64,000 nt of DNA from Methanolinea sp. UBA275 (GTDB lineage: Archaea > Halobacteriota > Methanomicrobia > Methanomicrobiales > Methanospirillaceae): NCBI GenBank assembly GCA_002506105.1, contig DAWU01000028.1:62001-126000 (forward strand), in the 5' to 3' direction. A program made the position numbers and the translations under genes. The notes under the pieces were generated by a model that worked only from the letters and a program-made list of their open reading frames with translations, was not told the origin of the DNA and made no database searches. Shown one piece after another: positions 1-8,645 of the stretch. Position 1 is the first letter of the stretch. Each line of letters begins with the position of its first letter.

Positions 1-266
1 ACCTTGTGGTCTCTACGAACTCCAGTGAAATAGTATCGCTCCTTGAGTCGGCGGAGATCGATGTTTGGGCATATGCAGAACTGCCAGGAGAGATGATCCT
101 CACCAGGGCATCAGGAGAGGGCCTGCAGGCACAGTACAAGAAGGTTTACTCATTAGGGACCAGGGATTACTTCTTTGCTTTCAACCGGGAGGTTCCCGAT
201 GAAGTGGTGGACGAATTCCAGGAAGGGATCGATCGGCTGATGCGAGGGCCCGGCGACACGGCCTGA
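1..266 (+). CDS. C-terminal fragment of a periplasmic solute-binding protein (family 3-like)
   Basis: The frame is open from the window edge and ends with TGA at 264-266, so only about the last 88 residues are present. The pattern around AEIDVWAYAELPG and the late YFFAFNREVPDEVVDEF resembles the second lobe of SBP_bac_3-type amino-acid-binding proteins, which have an acidic helix after the YFAFN strand. The N-terminal half and any signal peptide lie outside the window, so the ligand cannot be inferred. The in-frame GTG at 6 is probably internal. A 207-bp spacer with its own TATA box separates it from the next gene, so the two are probably separate transcripts. Confidence 0.6.
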   Translation, partial: LVVSTNSSEIVSLLESAEIDVWAYAELPGEMILTRASGEGLQAQYKKVYSLGTRDYFFAFNREVPDEVVDEFQEGIDRLMRGPGDTA

Positions 267-432
267 TATTCGTGAGACGCGGTCTTTTCGGCTTATGCTC
301 TCATCTCTAGCCTGATCGGAGAGAAGGAGATGAACTGGTGTTCTCCGCCATAATCCCTGGAAAACATTCTCTCAATGATTCTTTTCTCTCTCCAAATGGA
401 ATGTTATAAGAGATTTGATACATCAAATCAGG

Positions 433-443
433 TTTTATATATC
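433..443 (+). promoter_or_regulatory. TATA box for the TPR-protein gene
   Basis: TTTTATATATC lies about 35 bp before the ATG at 474. This places the transcript start near 465 and leaves almost no leader. It argues against the longer reading frame that begins at 375, because that start would be upstream of the promoter. Confidence 0.55.
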
Positions 444-473
444 TCGCCATACACCAATGAATACTGCATCAAG

Positions 474-1340
474 ATGAGTGTGAGGGGCATCGGGAATCGG
501 GGGTGGAGGATCGGGCTGTCGCTGGTAGTGATGGTGCTCCTAATGAGTATTTCCGGGCCAGCCCTTGCCGATAATCCCTCCGAATTGGCGATGACACTCT
601 CAAAGAGAGCGGATGACCTTGTAGCGCAGGAACGGTATACCGAGGCTATCGTTGTGTATAATGAAGCCATTGCGCTCGATCCCTACAGCAGCACCATATG
701 GAACAGGCTTGGGATTGCAGAGATGAATGCAGGAAGGTATCCTGATGCGGTTGTTGCATTCCAGAGGGCGCTTGATCTCGATCCCTACTATGCAAAGGCA
801 TGGAGGAACAAGGGCGATGCTCTCCAGGCACAGGGAGAATTCCAGGCATCAAACGAGGCATATGACCGGGCTCTTACGATTAATTCCAATGATCTTCATG
901 CGATTCTCCAGAAAGGGATAAACCTCCAGAATATGGGGAGATCGGACCAGGCGATGGAGGCATACAACGAGGTAATAAGGCTCGCAGAACGAGAGGTGCG
1001 GAGAAATCCCAACGAGGCACAATATGATGCAACACTCTGGGCAAACAAGGGTGAAGCACTGGCAAGGCTGGGCCGTTTTGAAGAAGCACTCGGCTCGTAT
1101 CAGACTGCGGTTCAGATCAATCCCAAATACGAGCGTGCTCTTACAGGGGTTGAATACGTGAATGAGACCCTCTTTCGGGCAAAAGTATCTCCCGAATCGA
1201 TTGTGACGCCCATTCAACCGAAGCCCGCTGAATCAGAAGAACTGCCGATCCCCCTCTCTCCCTTTTCAATGATACTTGCATGGTGTATTGTGTCATCCGC
1301 GGCAGTGCTCCGGGTCAGGATATCAGCGAATCGCCGCTGA
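474..1340 (+). CDS. Exported, membrane-anchored TPR-repeat protein
   Basis: The protein has 288 residues. A hydrophobic signal segment at about residues 13-31 ends in ALADNPSE. At least five 34-residue tetratricopeptide repeats follow, with typical W-LG/G-A-AY-A-P signatures such as YAKAWRNKGDALQAQGE. A hydrophobic segment near the C-terminus (about 265-282) and the basic tail RVRISANRR suggest a membrane anchor with the repeats outside the cell. TPRs are protein-interaction scaffolds and the partner is unknown. I chose ATG 474 over 375 because of the TATA box at 433-443 and the signal peptide directly after it. The radical SAM gene starts 21 bp downstream and is probably co-transcribed. Confidence 0.75.
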   Translation: MSVRGIGNRGWRIGLSLVVMVLLMSISGPALADNPSELAMTLSKRADDLVAQERYTEAIVVYNEAIALDPYSSTIWNRLGIAEMNAGRYPDAVVAFQRALDLDPYYAKAWRNKGDALQAQGEFQASNEAYDRALTINSNDLHAILQKGINLQNMGRSDQAMEAYNEVIRLAEREVRRNPNEAQYDATLWANKGEALARLGRFEEALGSYQTAVQINPKYERALTGVEYVNETLFRAKVSPESIVTPIQPKPAESEELPIPLSPFSMILAWCIVSSAAVLRVRISANRR

Positions 1341-1361
1341 TTTTCGAGGCGGCAGGCATTC

Positions 1362-2486
1362 ATGGTATTCTTCCATCTCATCCTTACTGACACCTGTAAC
1401 TTGTGCTGCAGCTATTGCCGCGGAAAGATCCACTCGGGCGATGTTGAGTGGTGCGGCCGGGACGTAGAGATCGACACGGCGCTTCCCCCGGATCTCAGCA
1501 TCGATCTCGATGATCTCTATACGTTTATTGAAAGGGATCCCGATGCCTGCATCACGTTTTACGGGGGAGAACCTCTGATGAGGAGTGACCTGATCACCGA
1601 GATCATGGATCATGCCCCACCGTGCAGGTTCATGATCCAGACAAACGGTCTTCTCCTGAAGGATCTTGAACCCCGCCATATCCGCCGGTTCGAAACAATC
1701 CTGGTCTCCATAGATGGACCGCCCCCGGTTACGGACAGGCATCGCGGAGCGGGTACATATCAACGGGTCATGGAAAATTGTGCATACCTCGAATCTGCCG
1801 GCTTTACGGGAGAGTTGATCGCGAGGATGACCGTGGGTGAGGATGTTGACATTCATGATGCGGTAACATTCCTGCACAGAAACAGGGATCATTCCTTTCG
1901 CGCTCTCCACTGGCAGATGGATGCGGAGTTTGCAGGAGATGCAGGAACCCGCTCATTCCATAGGTGGCTCAATGAATCATACAATCCAGGGATACGCCGT
2001 CTCATTCACGACTGGGTTGGAATGATGGCAGGGGGAGAAGGTGTGGCACGCTGGTACCCGTTTCTGCAGCCCATGCAGGATCTCCTCGCATGCAGGGACA
2101 GCTGGCTCCGCTGTGGAGCGGGATATGCGAATTACACCATCATGACCGATGGGCATATCGGGCCGTGCCCGGTGATGATCGGGATGAAAGAATATTATGC
2201 AGGGCACATAAGGGACGCAAATCCCCTGAGCCTTCCGGTGGTGGAGGTGGAAAGCGAGTGCACCCGGTGCCCCATCAGGGGCTTTTGCGGGGGCAGGTGC
2301 CTCTATTCCCAGATCGTGAGGCCATGGCCGGACGAGATGCGCCTGGCCGTATGCGATTCGGTGAAGAACCTTTATGCGGGGCTGGTTGAAGCACTCCCCC
2401 TCGTCCGGAGGTGTATTGCCGAAGGCCGGATCAACGAAGGGGATTTCTCGCATACGAGGTACAACGGGTGCGAGATCATCCCGTGA
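1362..2486 (+). CDS. Radical SAM/SPASM enzyme, putative peptide-modifying type
   Basis: The protein has 374 residues. The radical SAM cluster motif CxxxCxxC is at C12, C16 and C19 (CNLCCSYC). It is followed by FYGGEP (SAM-binding GGE) and a C-terminal cysteine-rich SPASM-like segment with CTRCPIRGFCGGRC. This layout matches methanogen radical SAM families annotated as putative peptide maturases (TIGR04083/TIGR04084 type, from memory). The substrate is unknown: no convincing short precursor gene lies within the neighbouring 500 bp. A GAGGCGG tract precedes ATG 1362. It probably forms an operon with the TPR protein upstream. It converges on rlmH with only 12 bp between the stop codons. Confidence 0.75.
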   Translation: MVFFHLILTDTCNLCCSYCRGKIHSGDVEWCGRDVEIDTALPPDLSIDLDDLYTFIERDPDACITFYGGEPLMRSDLITEIMDHAPPCRFMIQTNGLLLKDLEPRHIRRFETILVSIDGPPPVTDRHRGAGTYQRVMENCAYLESAGFTGELIARMTVGEDVDIHDAVTFLHRNRDHSFRALHWQMDAEFAGDAGTRSFHRWLNESYNPGIRRLIHDWVGMMAGGEGVARWYPFLQPMQDLLACRDSWLRCGAGYANYTIMTDGHIGPCPVMIGMKEYYAGHIRDANPLSLPVVEVESECTRCPIRGFCGGRCLYSQIVRPWPDEMRLAVCDSVKNLYAGLVEALPLVRRCIAEGRINEGDFSHTRYNGCEIIP

Positions 2487-2498
2487 GTGGGGGACCCA

Positions 2499-2978
2499 TC
2501 ATTTGTGATATGGTTCACCGCTGCATATTCTGGCGGCACGGTAGATCTGCTCGAGAAGAATGAGGCGGACCACCTGGTGAGGGAAGGTCATGCGGGAGAG
2601 GGAGAGAGCATAGCGGGCAGATTTCCGGACACCGGGTGCCATACCAAGCGGACCACCTATCAGAAAAGAAACAGAGGTGTGTCCTTCAAGGATCCATGAT
2701 TTAAGGTGCGCTGCAAGGTCTTCGCTCCTCCATGACGTTCCCTCTACTTCGAGAACGACAAGGATTCCGCTTCCCCGTGTCAACGAGAGCAACCTCTCAC
2801 CCTCCCGTTCCAGGAGTGCTTCTTTCTCCGCCGGCGTGAGTTTCTGGGGGATTCTCTCTTCGGCGACATCGTGGAGTGAAATGGGAAAATATGGCTGGAT
2901 CCTCGTGCAGTAATCCTTTATACCCTCCTGGAGGTAGGATTCCCTCACCTTTCCCACACCCACTACCCTGACGTGCAT
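2499..2978 (-). CDS. rlmH: 23S rRNA (pseudouridine1915-N3)-methyltransferase RlmH
   Basis: The protein has 159 residues, the usual RlmH length. The SPOUT-fold trefoil-knot SAM site is visible as LIGGPLG followed by LSRMTFPHQ and the C-terminal IYRAxxIxxGEPYHK. In bacteria RlmH methylates a pseudouridine in helix 69 of 23S rRNA, and archaeal homologues are presumed to act on the ribosome too. The start is ATG 2978 (MHVRVVGVGK). The longer frame to 3059 adds 27 unrelated residues. It stands alone on the minus strand. Confidence 0.85.
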   Translation of the reverse strand: MHVRVVGVGKVRESYLQEGIKDYCTRIQPYFPISLHDVAEERIPQKLTPAEKEALLEREGERLLSLTRGSGILVVLEVEGTSWRSEDLAAHLKSWILEGHTSVSFLIGGPLGMAPGVRKSARYALSLSRMTFPHQVVRLILLEQIYRAARICSGEPYHK

Positions 2979-3148
2979 GAAGCTCTCATATGAATGCAAA
3001 GACGGATGAATGTTCGGTGATGCTGCAGGGGATATGATGTCATCACTTTCACCCCCCACGGCTGTCCCTTATTACCCGGACATTCCGATGATGATACGTG
3101 GAGGCCAAAATGTGCCTCCCTCTGCAGCCCTTCAAAAAAGGAATATCA

Positions 3149-3190
3149 GAGGAATCCGGCAACTCCCCATTGCTCTTTTCGGATTCCCTC
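3149..3190. terminator. Inverted repeat with T-tracts on both sides, likely sepS-operon terminator
   Basis: GAGGAATCCG (3149-3158) and CGGATTCCCTC (3180-3190) pair around a 21-nt loop. T-runs follow on both strands: TTTTTTT at 3190-3197 on plus, and TTTTTT opposite 3135-3140 on minus. It lies just downstream of the sepS stop on the minus strand and so probably ends the aRF1-ArgS-Taw1-SepRS transcript. Confidence 0.55.
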
Positions 3191-3204
3191 TTTTTTTATG
3201 TGAA

Positions 3205-4797
3205 TCAGGTGTCCTTTTGCACCACTTCTGACCTGACGGACAGGAATACCGGGCCCCGGGTATCGACCTTCTTTTTCTGGTCAGTGATGTACCTCATTGC
3301 ATACTCAGCGATACGCAGGTTGATGTCACTCAGCAACTTTGCCATTTTCACCTGTACATGGACAGGACGACCGCACCGTGTCCCCTCCTCTATCCGTGAC
3401 GCGGCAAGTGCACAGACTGCGTCGAGATAGGAGATGCCTGCCGGGATGCCCTCCTGCCTCACCCGGGCCCATTGGGGAGTGTCGGGGATCCCCATCACGG
3501 AACCCTGGTGGACGAACACCTCGTTCCCGCAGGCAGGGCCACAGAGTCTCGCGCCTTCTTCCTGCTCTTCGACGGTTACTCTGATCAATGTCCCACTAAA
3601 AGAGCCTTCATATGCCACAAATGAGCATGGGCCTGCCGCCGTGGCATGCTCCATCGCGGTACGGCGGATTGCGAGTGCGAGCACCCTCCCCTCAACGGTT
3701 GCAGGTTCTTCCCTGACAGAAATGGCGCCTGCGATATCCATGTCCGTGAGGGGCCGGGGATGGAACTGGGGATAGGTGAGCTGCCGTATATCCTGGGAGT
3801 TATTCGCGATCATCGCCAGGCGTTCCACCCCAAGGCCGAGGTTCATGACAGGAATTCCTATCCCGTATTCTGCAAGTGCTGAGGGGGAATACATCCCGAA
3901 TGTTGCCACCTCAACCCAGTCATGGACCGGATGCCTGGCATACACCTCTGTCTGTGAGTCGGGCATGTAGTACTTTGATCTCTTCTCATCAGGGCGGAAC
4001 CGGAAGTCCTGGTATCCGAATGCCGAGAGGAGAGCCCGTGCAACTGCCTTACCATCCTCATTCGTCACCTCCTCTCCTGCAATCACGCATGATGCGGAAT
4101 GATAGCACATCAGGCGGGTAGGCCCTTCTTCCTGCTCTCGGCGGAAGCAGCGGTCCACTGAAAAGAGCCTGATGGGGAGGGGAGACCTGTCCCAGAGTGC
4201 AGAAAGGGTGAGGAACCACCCGCTTGTCATGTGGCTCCGGAGCGTGCTCCGGGAGGAACGGGGGACGAGTTCGCGGAATGCGGAGAAGACCTTCTCATAA
4301 ATCTCGACAGTCTGGCCGTCATCGATCCTGAGTGCCTCAGATGTAGCATGGATCAGATCGTCGCCATCTATGGCTGATTTCTTGTACTGCTGGAGGATTT
4401 CCCGGAGCCTCTCCTCGGCTTCCGGTTCGACTGCCTTTCCTGTAATCCGGGCGATGCCCTCAAGTTCTTCCCTGCCGATTCCCTGATTCGGGCGATCAAG
4501 CCCGCCCAGATAAAACACCCTGTCGAGCACGGCACTCGCTTCGGGGCCGAACTGCCGGTACACATCCTGTTCCTCGACAATGATGGGATTGCAGGCTTCA
4601 GAAAAACCGAGCGAGAGGTAGGTCTCCCTCAGACGGTTCACCATCTCGAATATCGGATGAGGGTTCGCTGCCTTGTAGGCGAGCCTTGGGTACCGGTCGC
4701 TGAACCGGGGCGGCGTCAGGACTTCAGGCCCTTCGTGCCAGGCCTTCTCAAAATGTTCCCTCGATCTCTTCTTGTAGGTGTCCACATCGAATCTCAT
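3205..4797 (-). CDS. sepS: O-phosphoseryl-tRNA(Cys) synthetase (SepRS)
   Basis: The protein has 530 residues, typical for SepRS. It charges tRNA-Cys with O-phosphoserine, which SepCysS then converts to Cys-tRNA; this is the methanogen route to cysteine. Class II motifs are visible: FRREQEEGPTR (motif 2) and GLGVERLAMI (motif 3). The N-terminus MRFDVDTYKKRSREHFEKAW matches the family. ATG 4797 overlaps the taw1 stop in an ATGA, so translation is coupled. It is the last gene of a four-gene translation cluster. No SepCysS gene is in the window. Confidence 0.92.
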   Translation of the reverse strand: MRFDVDTYKKRSREHFEKAWHEGPEVLTPPRFSDRYPRLAYKAANPHPIFEMVNRLRETYLSLGFSEACNPIIVEEQDVYRQFGPEASAVLDRVFYLGGLDRPNQGIGREELEGIARITGKAVEPEAEERLREILQQYKKSAIDGDDLIHATSEALRIDDGQTVEIYEKVFSAFRELVPRSSRSTLRSHMTSGWFLTLSALWDRSPLPIRLFSVDRCFRREQEEGPTRLMCYHSASCVIAGEEVTNEDGKAVARALLSAFGYQDFRFRPDEKRSKYYMPDSQTEVYARHPVHDWVEVATFGMYSPSALAEYGIGIPVMNLGLGVERLAMIANNSQDIRQLTYPQFHPRPLTDMDIAGAISVREEPATVEGRVLALAIRRTAMEHATAAGPCSFVAYEGSFSGTLIRVTVEEQEEGARLCGPACGNEVFVHQGSVMGIPDTPQWARVRQEGIPAGISYLDAVCALAASRIEEGTRCGRPVHVQVKMAKLLSDINLRIAEYAMRYITDQKKKVDTRGPVFLSVRSEVVQKDT

Positions 4798-5687
4798 TGT
4801 ACCCTCTCCAGGAGGACAACCCGGCTCAGGGGATTCTCGTCCCTGATCCTGTACCCGGCCTCCGCGGCAATCTTCTCCGCAAACTCCTTCACGTGGGCAA
4901 AGCTTGGCATATTCCCTCTTTCCAATCTCTTTCTACTGTATCCAAGAAACATATATCCCTTCACCTCCGCAAACGTGGCTCCCGACTCCAGGATCATACG
5001 GCCGTATGCCCCGGGTTCGTGATCATTATACCCTTTCACCAGCGTTATTCGCACCGCAGACCTGCGTGTTCCCAGAAGTGAGAGACTCTCCTGGATCGCA
5101 TCCCATGTATCTTCAAGGGGCCGGCATACCCTGAGGTAGGTTTCCCTGTCAGGCGCGGTGAGCGAGATATAGGTCTGAAAAGGCCTGCATTGTTCAAGAA
5201 CATCGGGCCTGGTCCCGTTGCTGACAAGGAATGTTGAAAAGCCTTCATGAGAGAAGAGATCGATCAATTCAGGCAGACGGGAGAATAGCGTGGGTTCGCC
5301 AGAGAGCGATATTGCCACGTGTTTTGGATCAAGGGCTGCAGCGAATCGTTCCTGAGTGACGTAAGGGGATGGTTTGTACCCTGAAAGCGCTTTCTTCTGG
5401 AGTTGCCGGACGGACGCGAGGATCTCATCAGGAGAGATCTCTCTCTCTCCCGGGTATTCGTGCTCAAACGACCTCCAGCAGAAGAGGCATCGCTGGTTGC
5501 AGCGGAGTGTCGGGGTCATCTGCACGCAGCGGTGGCTCTCTATCCCGTAAAACTGGTGTTTGTAGCACATGTCGCCGCCGCGGAGCGCCCTCTTGCACCA
5601 CAGGCAGGGTTTCAGGGCAGCAGATGATTCGGTCGAAAAAAACTGGTATCCCTGGCGCCGCAGCGCATCACATGGTTCTGAGTGCAT
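4794..5687 (-). CDS. taw1: tRNA 4-demethylwyosine synthase (TYW1/Taw1)
   Basis: The protein has 297 residues. This radical SAM enzyme makes the tricyclic base imG-14 at position 37 of tRNA-Phe from N1-methylguanosine and pyruvate. The SAM cluster motif is CNQRCLFCWR. N-terminal cysteines (in CLWCKR and GDMCYKHQFYGI) provide the second [4Fe-4S] cluster known in the archaeal enzyme. GEPTLF and LVSNGT follow in the expected order. ATG 5687 is preferred over TTG 5696. Either start overlaps the end of argS by about 20-30 nt. Confidence 0.88.
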   Translation of the reverse strand: MHSEPCDALRRQGYQFFSTESSAALKPCLWCKRALRGGDMCYKHQFYGIESHRCVQMTPTLRCNQRCLFCWRSFEHEYPGEREISPDEILASVRQLQKKALSGYKPSPYVTQERFAAALDPKHVAISLSGEPTLFSRLPELIDLFSHEGFSTFLVSNGTRPDVLEQCRPFQTYISLTAPDRETYLRVCRPLEDTWDAIQESLSLLGTRRSAVRITLVKGYNDHEPGAYGRMILESGATFAEVKGYMFLGYSRKRLERGNMPSFAHVKEFAEKIAAEAGYRIRDENPLSRVVLLERVQ

Positions 5688-7332
5688 CGATACCAAGGGT
5701 CTGGAGTGCTTCTGAAAGCGTATTCCGGGTGGCTTTCACAAGCGTTAAGCGCGAACGGCGGACAAGCCCATCAGTCTTGAGCACAGGTTCGAAATGGTAG
5801 AACGCATTGAAGAGATCAGCGAGTTCCCTGGCGTACGCTGCAAGAAGGTGAGGCTTGAGTTCTGTGACCACCGTCTCTATTACCCTCGGGAAACGGATGA
5901 TATACCTCGCGAGGGCCAGCTCGTGCTCATTCTCAAGTGCGATGTATTCATCGAACTCCCCCGCCTTGTCAAGGATGCTGCACGCCCTGGCATGGGCGTA
6001 CTGGATATATGGCCCGCTCTGGCGCTCGAAATCAAGTGCTACTTTCCAGTCGAACACGGTGCTTTTCTCTGGAGAGATTCTGACAATGTCGTACCTGACT
6101 GCTGCAAGCGCGACTGACCGCGCGATCTCCCTGCGTTCGGGTTCCGGGAGTTCAGGCCGGCGGATGGTTACCTCTTCCAGCGCCCGCCCGCTGACCTCGT
6201 CGAGAAGCTCATCGGCGGATACGAATTTTCCCGCCCGCGTGCTCATAGACCCTTCAGGAAGGGAAACGAATTCAAAATGGATGATTTCTGGGGCTCTCTC
6301 ACCGAGGAGGCGCATGGTCACGATCAGCTGTGCACCGATCAACTTATGATCGGCACCCAGCACATCGATGACCCTGTCAAAGTTCCTGCCCTTCCAGGTG
6401 TGGTAGGCAAGGTCACGGGCTGCATAGACTGAGGTGCCATCACTCCTCCGGAGCACATATTCCTTCTCGAACCCGGCGGATGAGAGATCGAGCCACAGCT
6501 TCCCGTCGTCCCTGCATTCCTGCATGTGGGAGATCTTTCCGAGTACTCGTTCGGTATCGCCATTGCGGATGAAATCGCTCTCCCACACGAAACGGTCATG
6601 CTTTGCTCCCAGCCTCGAAAGGGTAACCTTGAACCCATCAAGGCATTCCGTCACCGCGTCCCGGAAGAGGCGCACCGTGGCAGGATCCCCGCCCTCCACA
6701 CGCTGCATCAGGCGATCCACGTCGGCAACACATCCGGGATTTGATTCCAGTTCCCGGTTCGCCGCGATATAGATCCTTGCGACATGGTGATCTCCCTTCT
6801 CGCCCGGATGAGGGGCACTCTCCAGCGTCGAGAAACCCCACACCACGATGGCAATCTGCCGGCCCATGTCATTGACGTAATACTGGACTTCCAGCGGATA
6901 CCCTGCCTTGCGGAAGCACCTGGCGAGGGTATCTCCAAGGATCGTATTCCGGATATGACCGACATGCAGGGGGCCATTGGGATTGGCACTCGTATGCTCG
7001 AGGACCACCCGCTCGCTTCGAGGCGGACGGGTCCCATACCCGGGATTCGTGGCCTGAAGGAGCGCCTTTTCCACCACGTCCCTGCTGAAATGGAAGTTGA
7101 GGTATGGCCCCAGGGCTTCAACCCTGATATTCTTCATATCCTCCCTTGCCGCAAGGGCTGCCGCCAGTTCCTGTGCGATCTTCGCAGGCGGAGCCCTTTT
7201 CACCTTTGCAAGACTGAAGGCAACCGTGCTGGACAGGTCAGCGTGCTCACCCCCCTCTCCCAGGAGCACTTCCTCCAGCCCTGCAACCTCGCGCAGGGCA
7301 TGTTCAACCAATTGAAAGAGCATGCAGTACAT
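5668..7332 (-). CDS. argS: Arginyl-tRNA synthetase
   Basis: The protein has 554 residues. It is a class I synthetase with an N-terminal Add-1 domain and the HIGH-like motif in SANPNGPLHVGHIRNTILGD (the class I ATP site). SMSTRAGKFVS is the KMSKS-equivalent (MSTR, as in many ArgRS), and the C-terminal DALR anticodon-binding domain ends LGIDALRTM. The frame is open to 7431, but ATG 7332 starts 1 nt after the aRF1 stop and has a GGGAT tract at a suitable distance. ATG 7323 is also possible. It lies in the operon between prf1 and taw1. Confidence 0.93.
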   Translation of the reverse strand: MYCMLFQLVEHALREVAGLEEVLLGEGGEHADLSSTVAFSLAKVKRAPPAKIAQELAAALAAREDMKNIRVEALGPYLNFHFSRDVVEKALLQATNPGYGTRPPRSERVVLEHTSANPNGPLHVGHIRNTILGDTLARCFRKAGYPLEVQYYVNDMGRQIAIVVWGFSTLESAPHPGEKGDHHVARIYIAANRELESNPGCVADVDRLMQRVEGGDPATVRLFRDAVTECLDGFKVTLSRLGAKHDRFVWESDFIRNGDTERVLGKISHMQECRDDGKLWLDLSSAGFEKEYVLRRSDGTSVYAARDLAYHTWKGRNFDRVIDVLGADHKLIGAQLIVTMRLLGERAPEIIHFEFVSLPEGSMSTRAGKFVSADELLDEVSGRALEEVTIRRPELPEPERREIARSVALAAVRYDIVRISPEKSTVFDWKVALDFERQSGPYIQYAHARACSILDKAGEFDEYIALENEHELALARYIIRFPRVIETVVTELKPHLLAAYARELADLFNAFYHFEPVLKTDGLVRRSRLTLVKATRNTLSEALQTLGIDALRTM

Positions 7333-7333
7333 T

Positions 7334-8608
7334 TCAGTATCCCGTCCGGTATCGCAAGATAGCAGCAATCCCTCCGAATGCTGTGTAAAGAATGGATCCC
7401 TCTTCGAAGTCATCAGAGATGATCTGAACACGCGTGCTTGTCTGATCGGCGAGTCGGGTCAGCTCCTCTATGATGTCCACTTCCTGGTCGACGATGAGGG
7501 GTCCGTTGCATTTTCTGCAGGTCTGGTTTGAAAGAATATCCTGGATGGTTTTTCCGGATTCGAGCTGGATCGTCCGTTCCTCTGCATGGCTGCATACCTG
7601 GCACTTCAGACTGACCCTCGACTTTCGCAGTGATGCTGAGAGGAGAAGGACATCCACGGAGCCGAGATCAAGGTTTTTCCGGACACTCTCCTCGCCGTAT
7701 GAAGCAAGACCATCCTCCTTAACAAGCTCCTTGAGGAACCGGTTCATGACCTCTTTCTCCTTGATCACCTCCATGCCCTTCAGGGCATCCTTTGCAGCAT
7801 CCACGAGTTCGGGAAGTCCGCTTTCGTTTGTGTAGGCAACATCAAAGATCCCGATGATGCGTTTCTGAATTTCATGGTGGAGGTACTGCCCGGCTTCAAA
7901 CTCTTCCTTGGTCGGGCTGGGACCTCCGATGAGGACTCCCTTGAAGCGTTCGAAGAAGTCCTTCTCGGCCAGAAATATCGCACTCGCCCGCTCACCTATC
8001 TTTGTATAGAACTCGTTGATGGCGATCTCGCGAAGGCGTGCAAAACGGACACTTGACTGCCCCCCTTTTCTCTGTTTTCCAGGGACTGTCGAATTTGCTC
8101 CGCCAACGGGTTCGATACGGTTTCCCCTAAGAAATCCCCAGTATGCTTCTCTCCTGTCAAGGACGAGGAGGCCGTAGACGCTCTTTTCTTCGAGCATCTG
8201 CCTAAGTGGCTCCAGTTCGAAGTTCGAACTGCAACGGTACATGTAGAGGTTCAAGGGTTCCGGAGGTTCGATGATCGTGCATTCGAGATCGGTCCGATCG
8301 CCCTGCAGCTGGATTGTCCCGCAAAAGATTGCCATGCCATGGGATGGCGGATTCTTGTAATATTTGAGTCGGGAGAGGATTGAGGAGATGGCACTCTGGA
8401 CGTTGGTTCTTGTCTGCTTGCTTTTTATGTTCGCGCACTGCCCGAACTCGTCCCGAAGCTGGCCGGTTACATCGTAAATCTGCTTATCGGGGGGGATATA
8501 GAGCGAAATGAGTTCAGTCCCGCTTCCCTGTTTTGCTTCCAGCTTTTCCAGGGTCTTCTTGAACTCGTAGCGCCTCCTGCCCTCGTCTATCTCCTCGGTT
8601 TCGGTCAT
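7334..8608 (-). CDS. prf1: Peptide chain release factor aRF1
   Basis: The protein has 424 residues. It is the eRF1-family factor that recognises all three stop codons and triggers peptide release. The NIKS stop-recognition motif (ANIKSKQTR) lies in the N-domain and the catalytic GGQ (RKGGQSSVRF) in the middle domain. A C-domain zinc-ribbon-like insert is visible as CQVC...CRKC. ATG 8608 has GGAGAG 6 nt upstream. It is the first gene of the prf1-argS-taw1-sepS run. Confidence 0.94.
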   Translation of the reverse strand: MTETEEIDEGRRRYEFKKTLEKLEAKQGSGTELISLYIPPDKQIYDVTGQLRDEFGQCANIKSKQTRTNVQSAISSILSRLKYYKNPPSHGMAIFCGTIQLQGDRTDLECTIIEPPEPLNLYMYRCSSNFELEPLRQMLEEKSVYGLLVLDRREAYWGFLRGNRIEPVGGANSTVPGKQRKGGQSSVRFARLREIAINEFYTKIGERASAIFLAEKDFFERFKGVLIGGPSPTKEEFEAGQYLHHEIQKRIIGIFDVAYTNESGLPELVDAAKDALKGMEVIKEKEVMNRFLKELVKEDGLASYGEESVRKNLDLGSVDVLLLSASLRKSRVSLKCQVCSHAEERTIQLESGKTIQDILSNQTCRKCNGPLIVDQEVDIIEELTRLADQTSTRVQIISDDFEEGSILYTAFGGIAAILRYRTGY

Positions 8609-8645
8609 CAAGGTCTCTCCGGGTATCCCGAAGCTTCAATATGAA

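Noticed and set aside
331..354. Seven-codon frame MNWCSPP as a precursor for the radical SAM enzyme
   Set aside because: The ribosome-binding tract abuts the ATG with no spacing, and the frame lies before the TATA box of the downstream operon.
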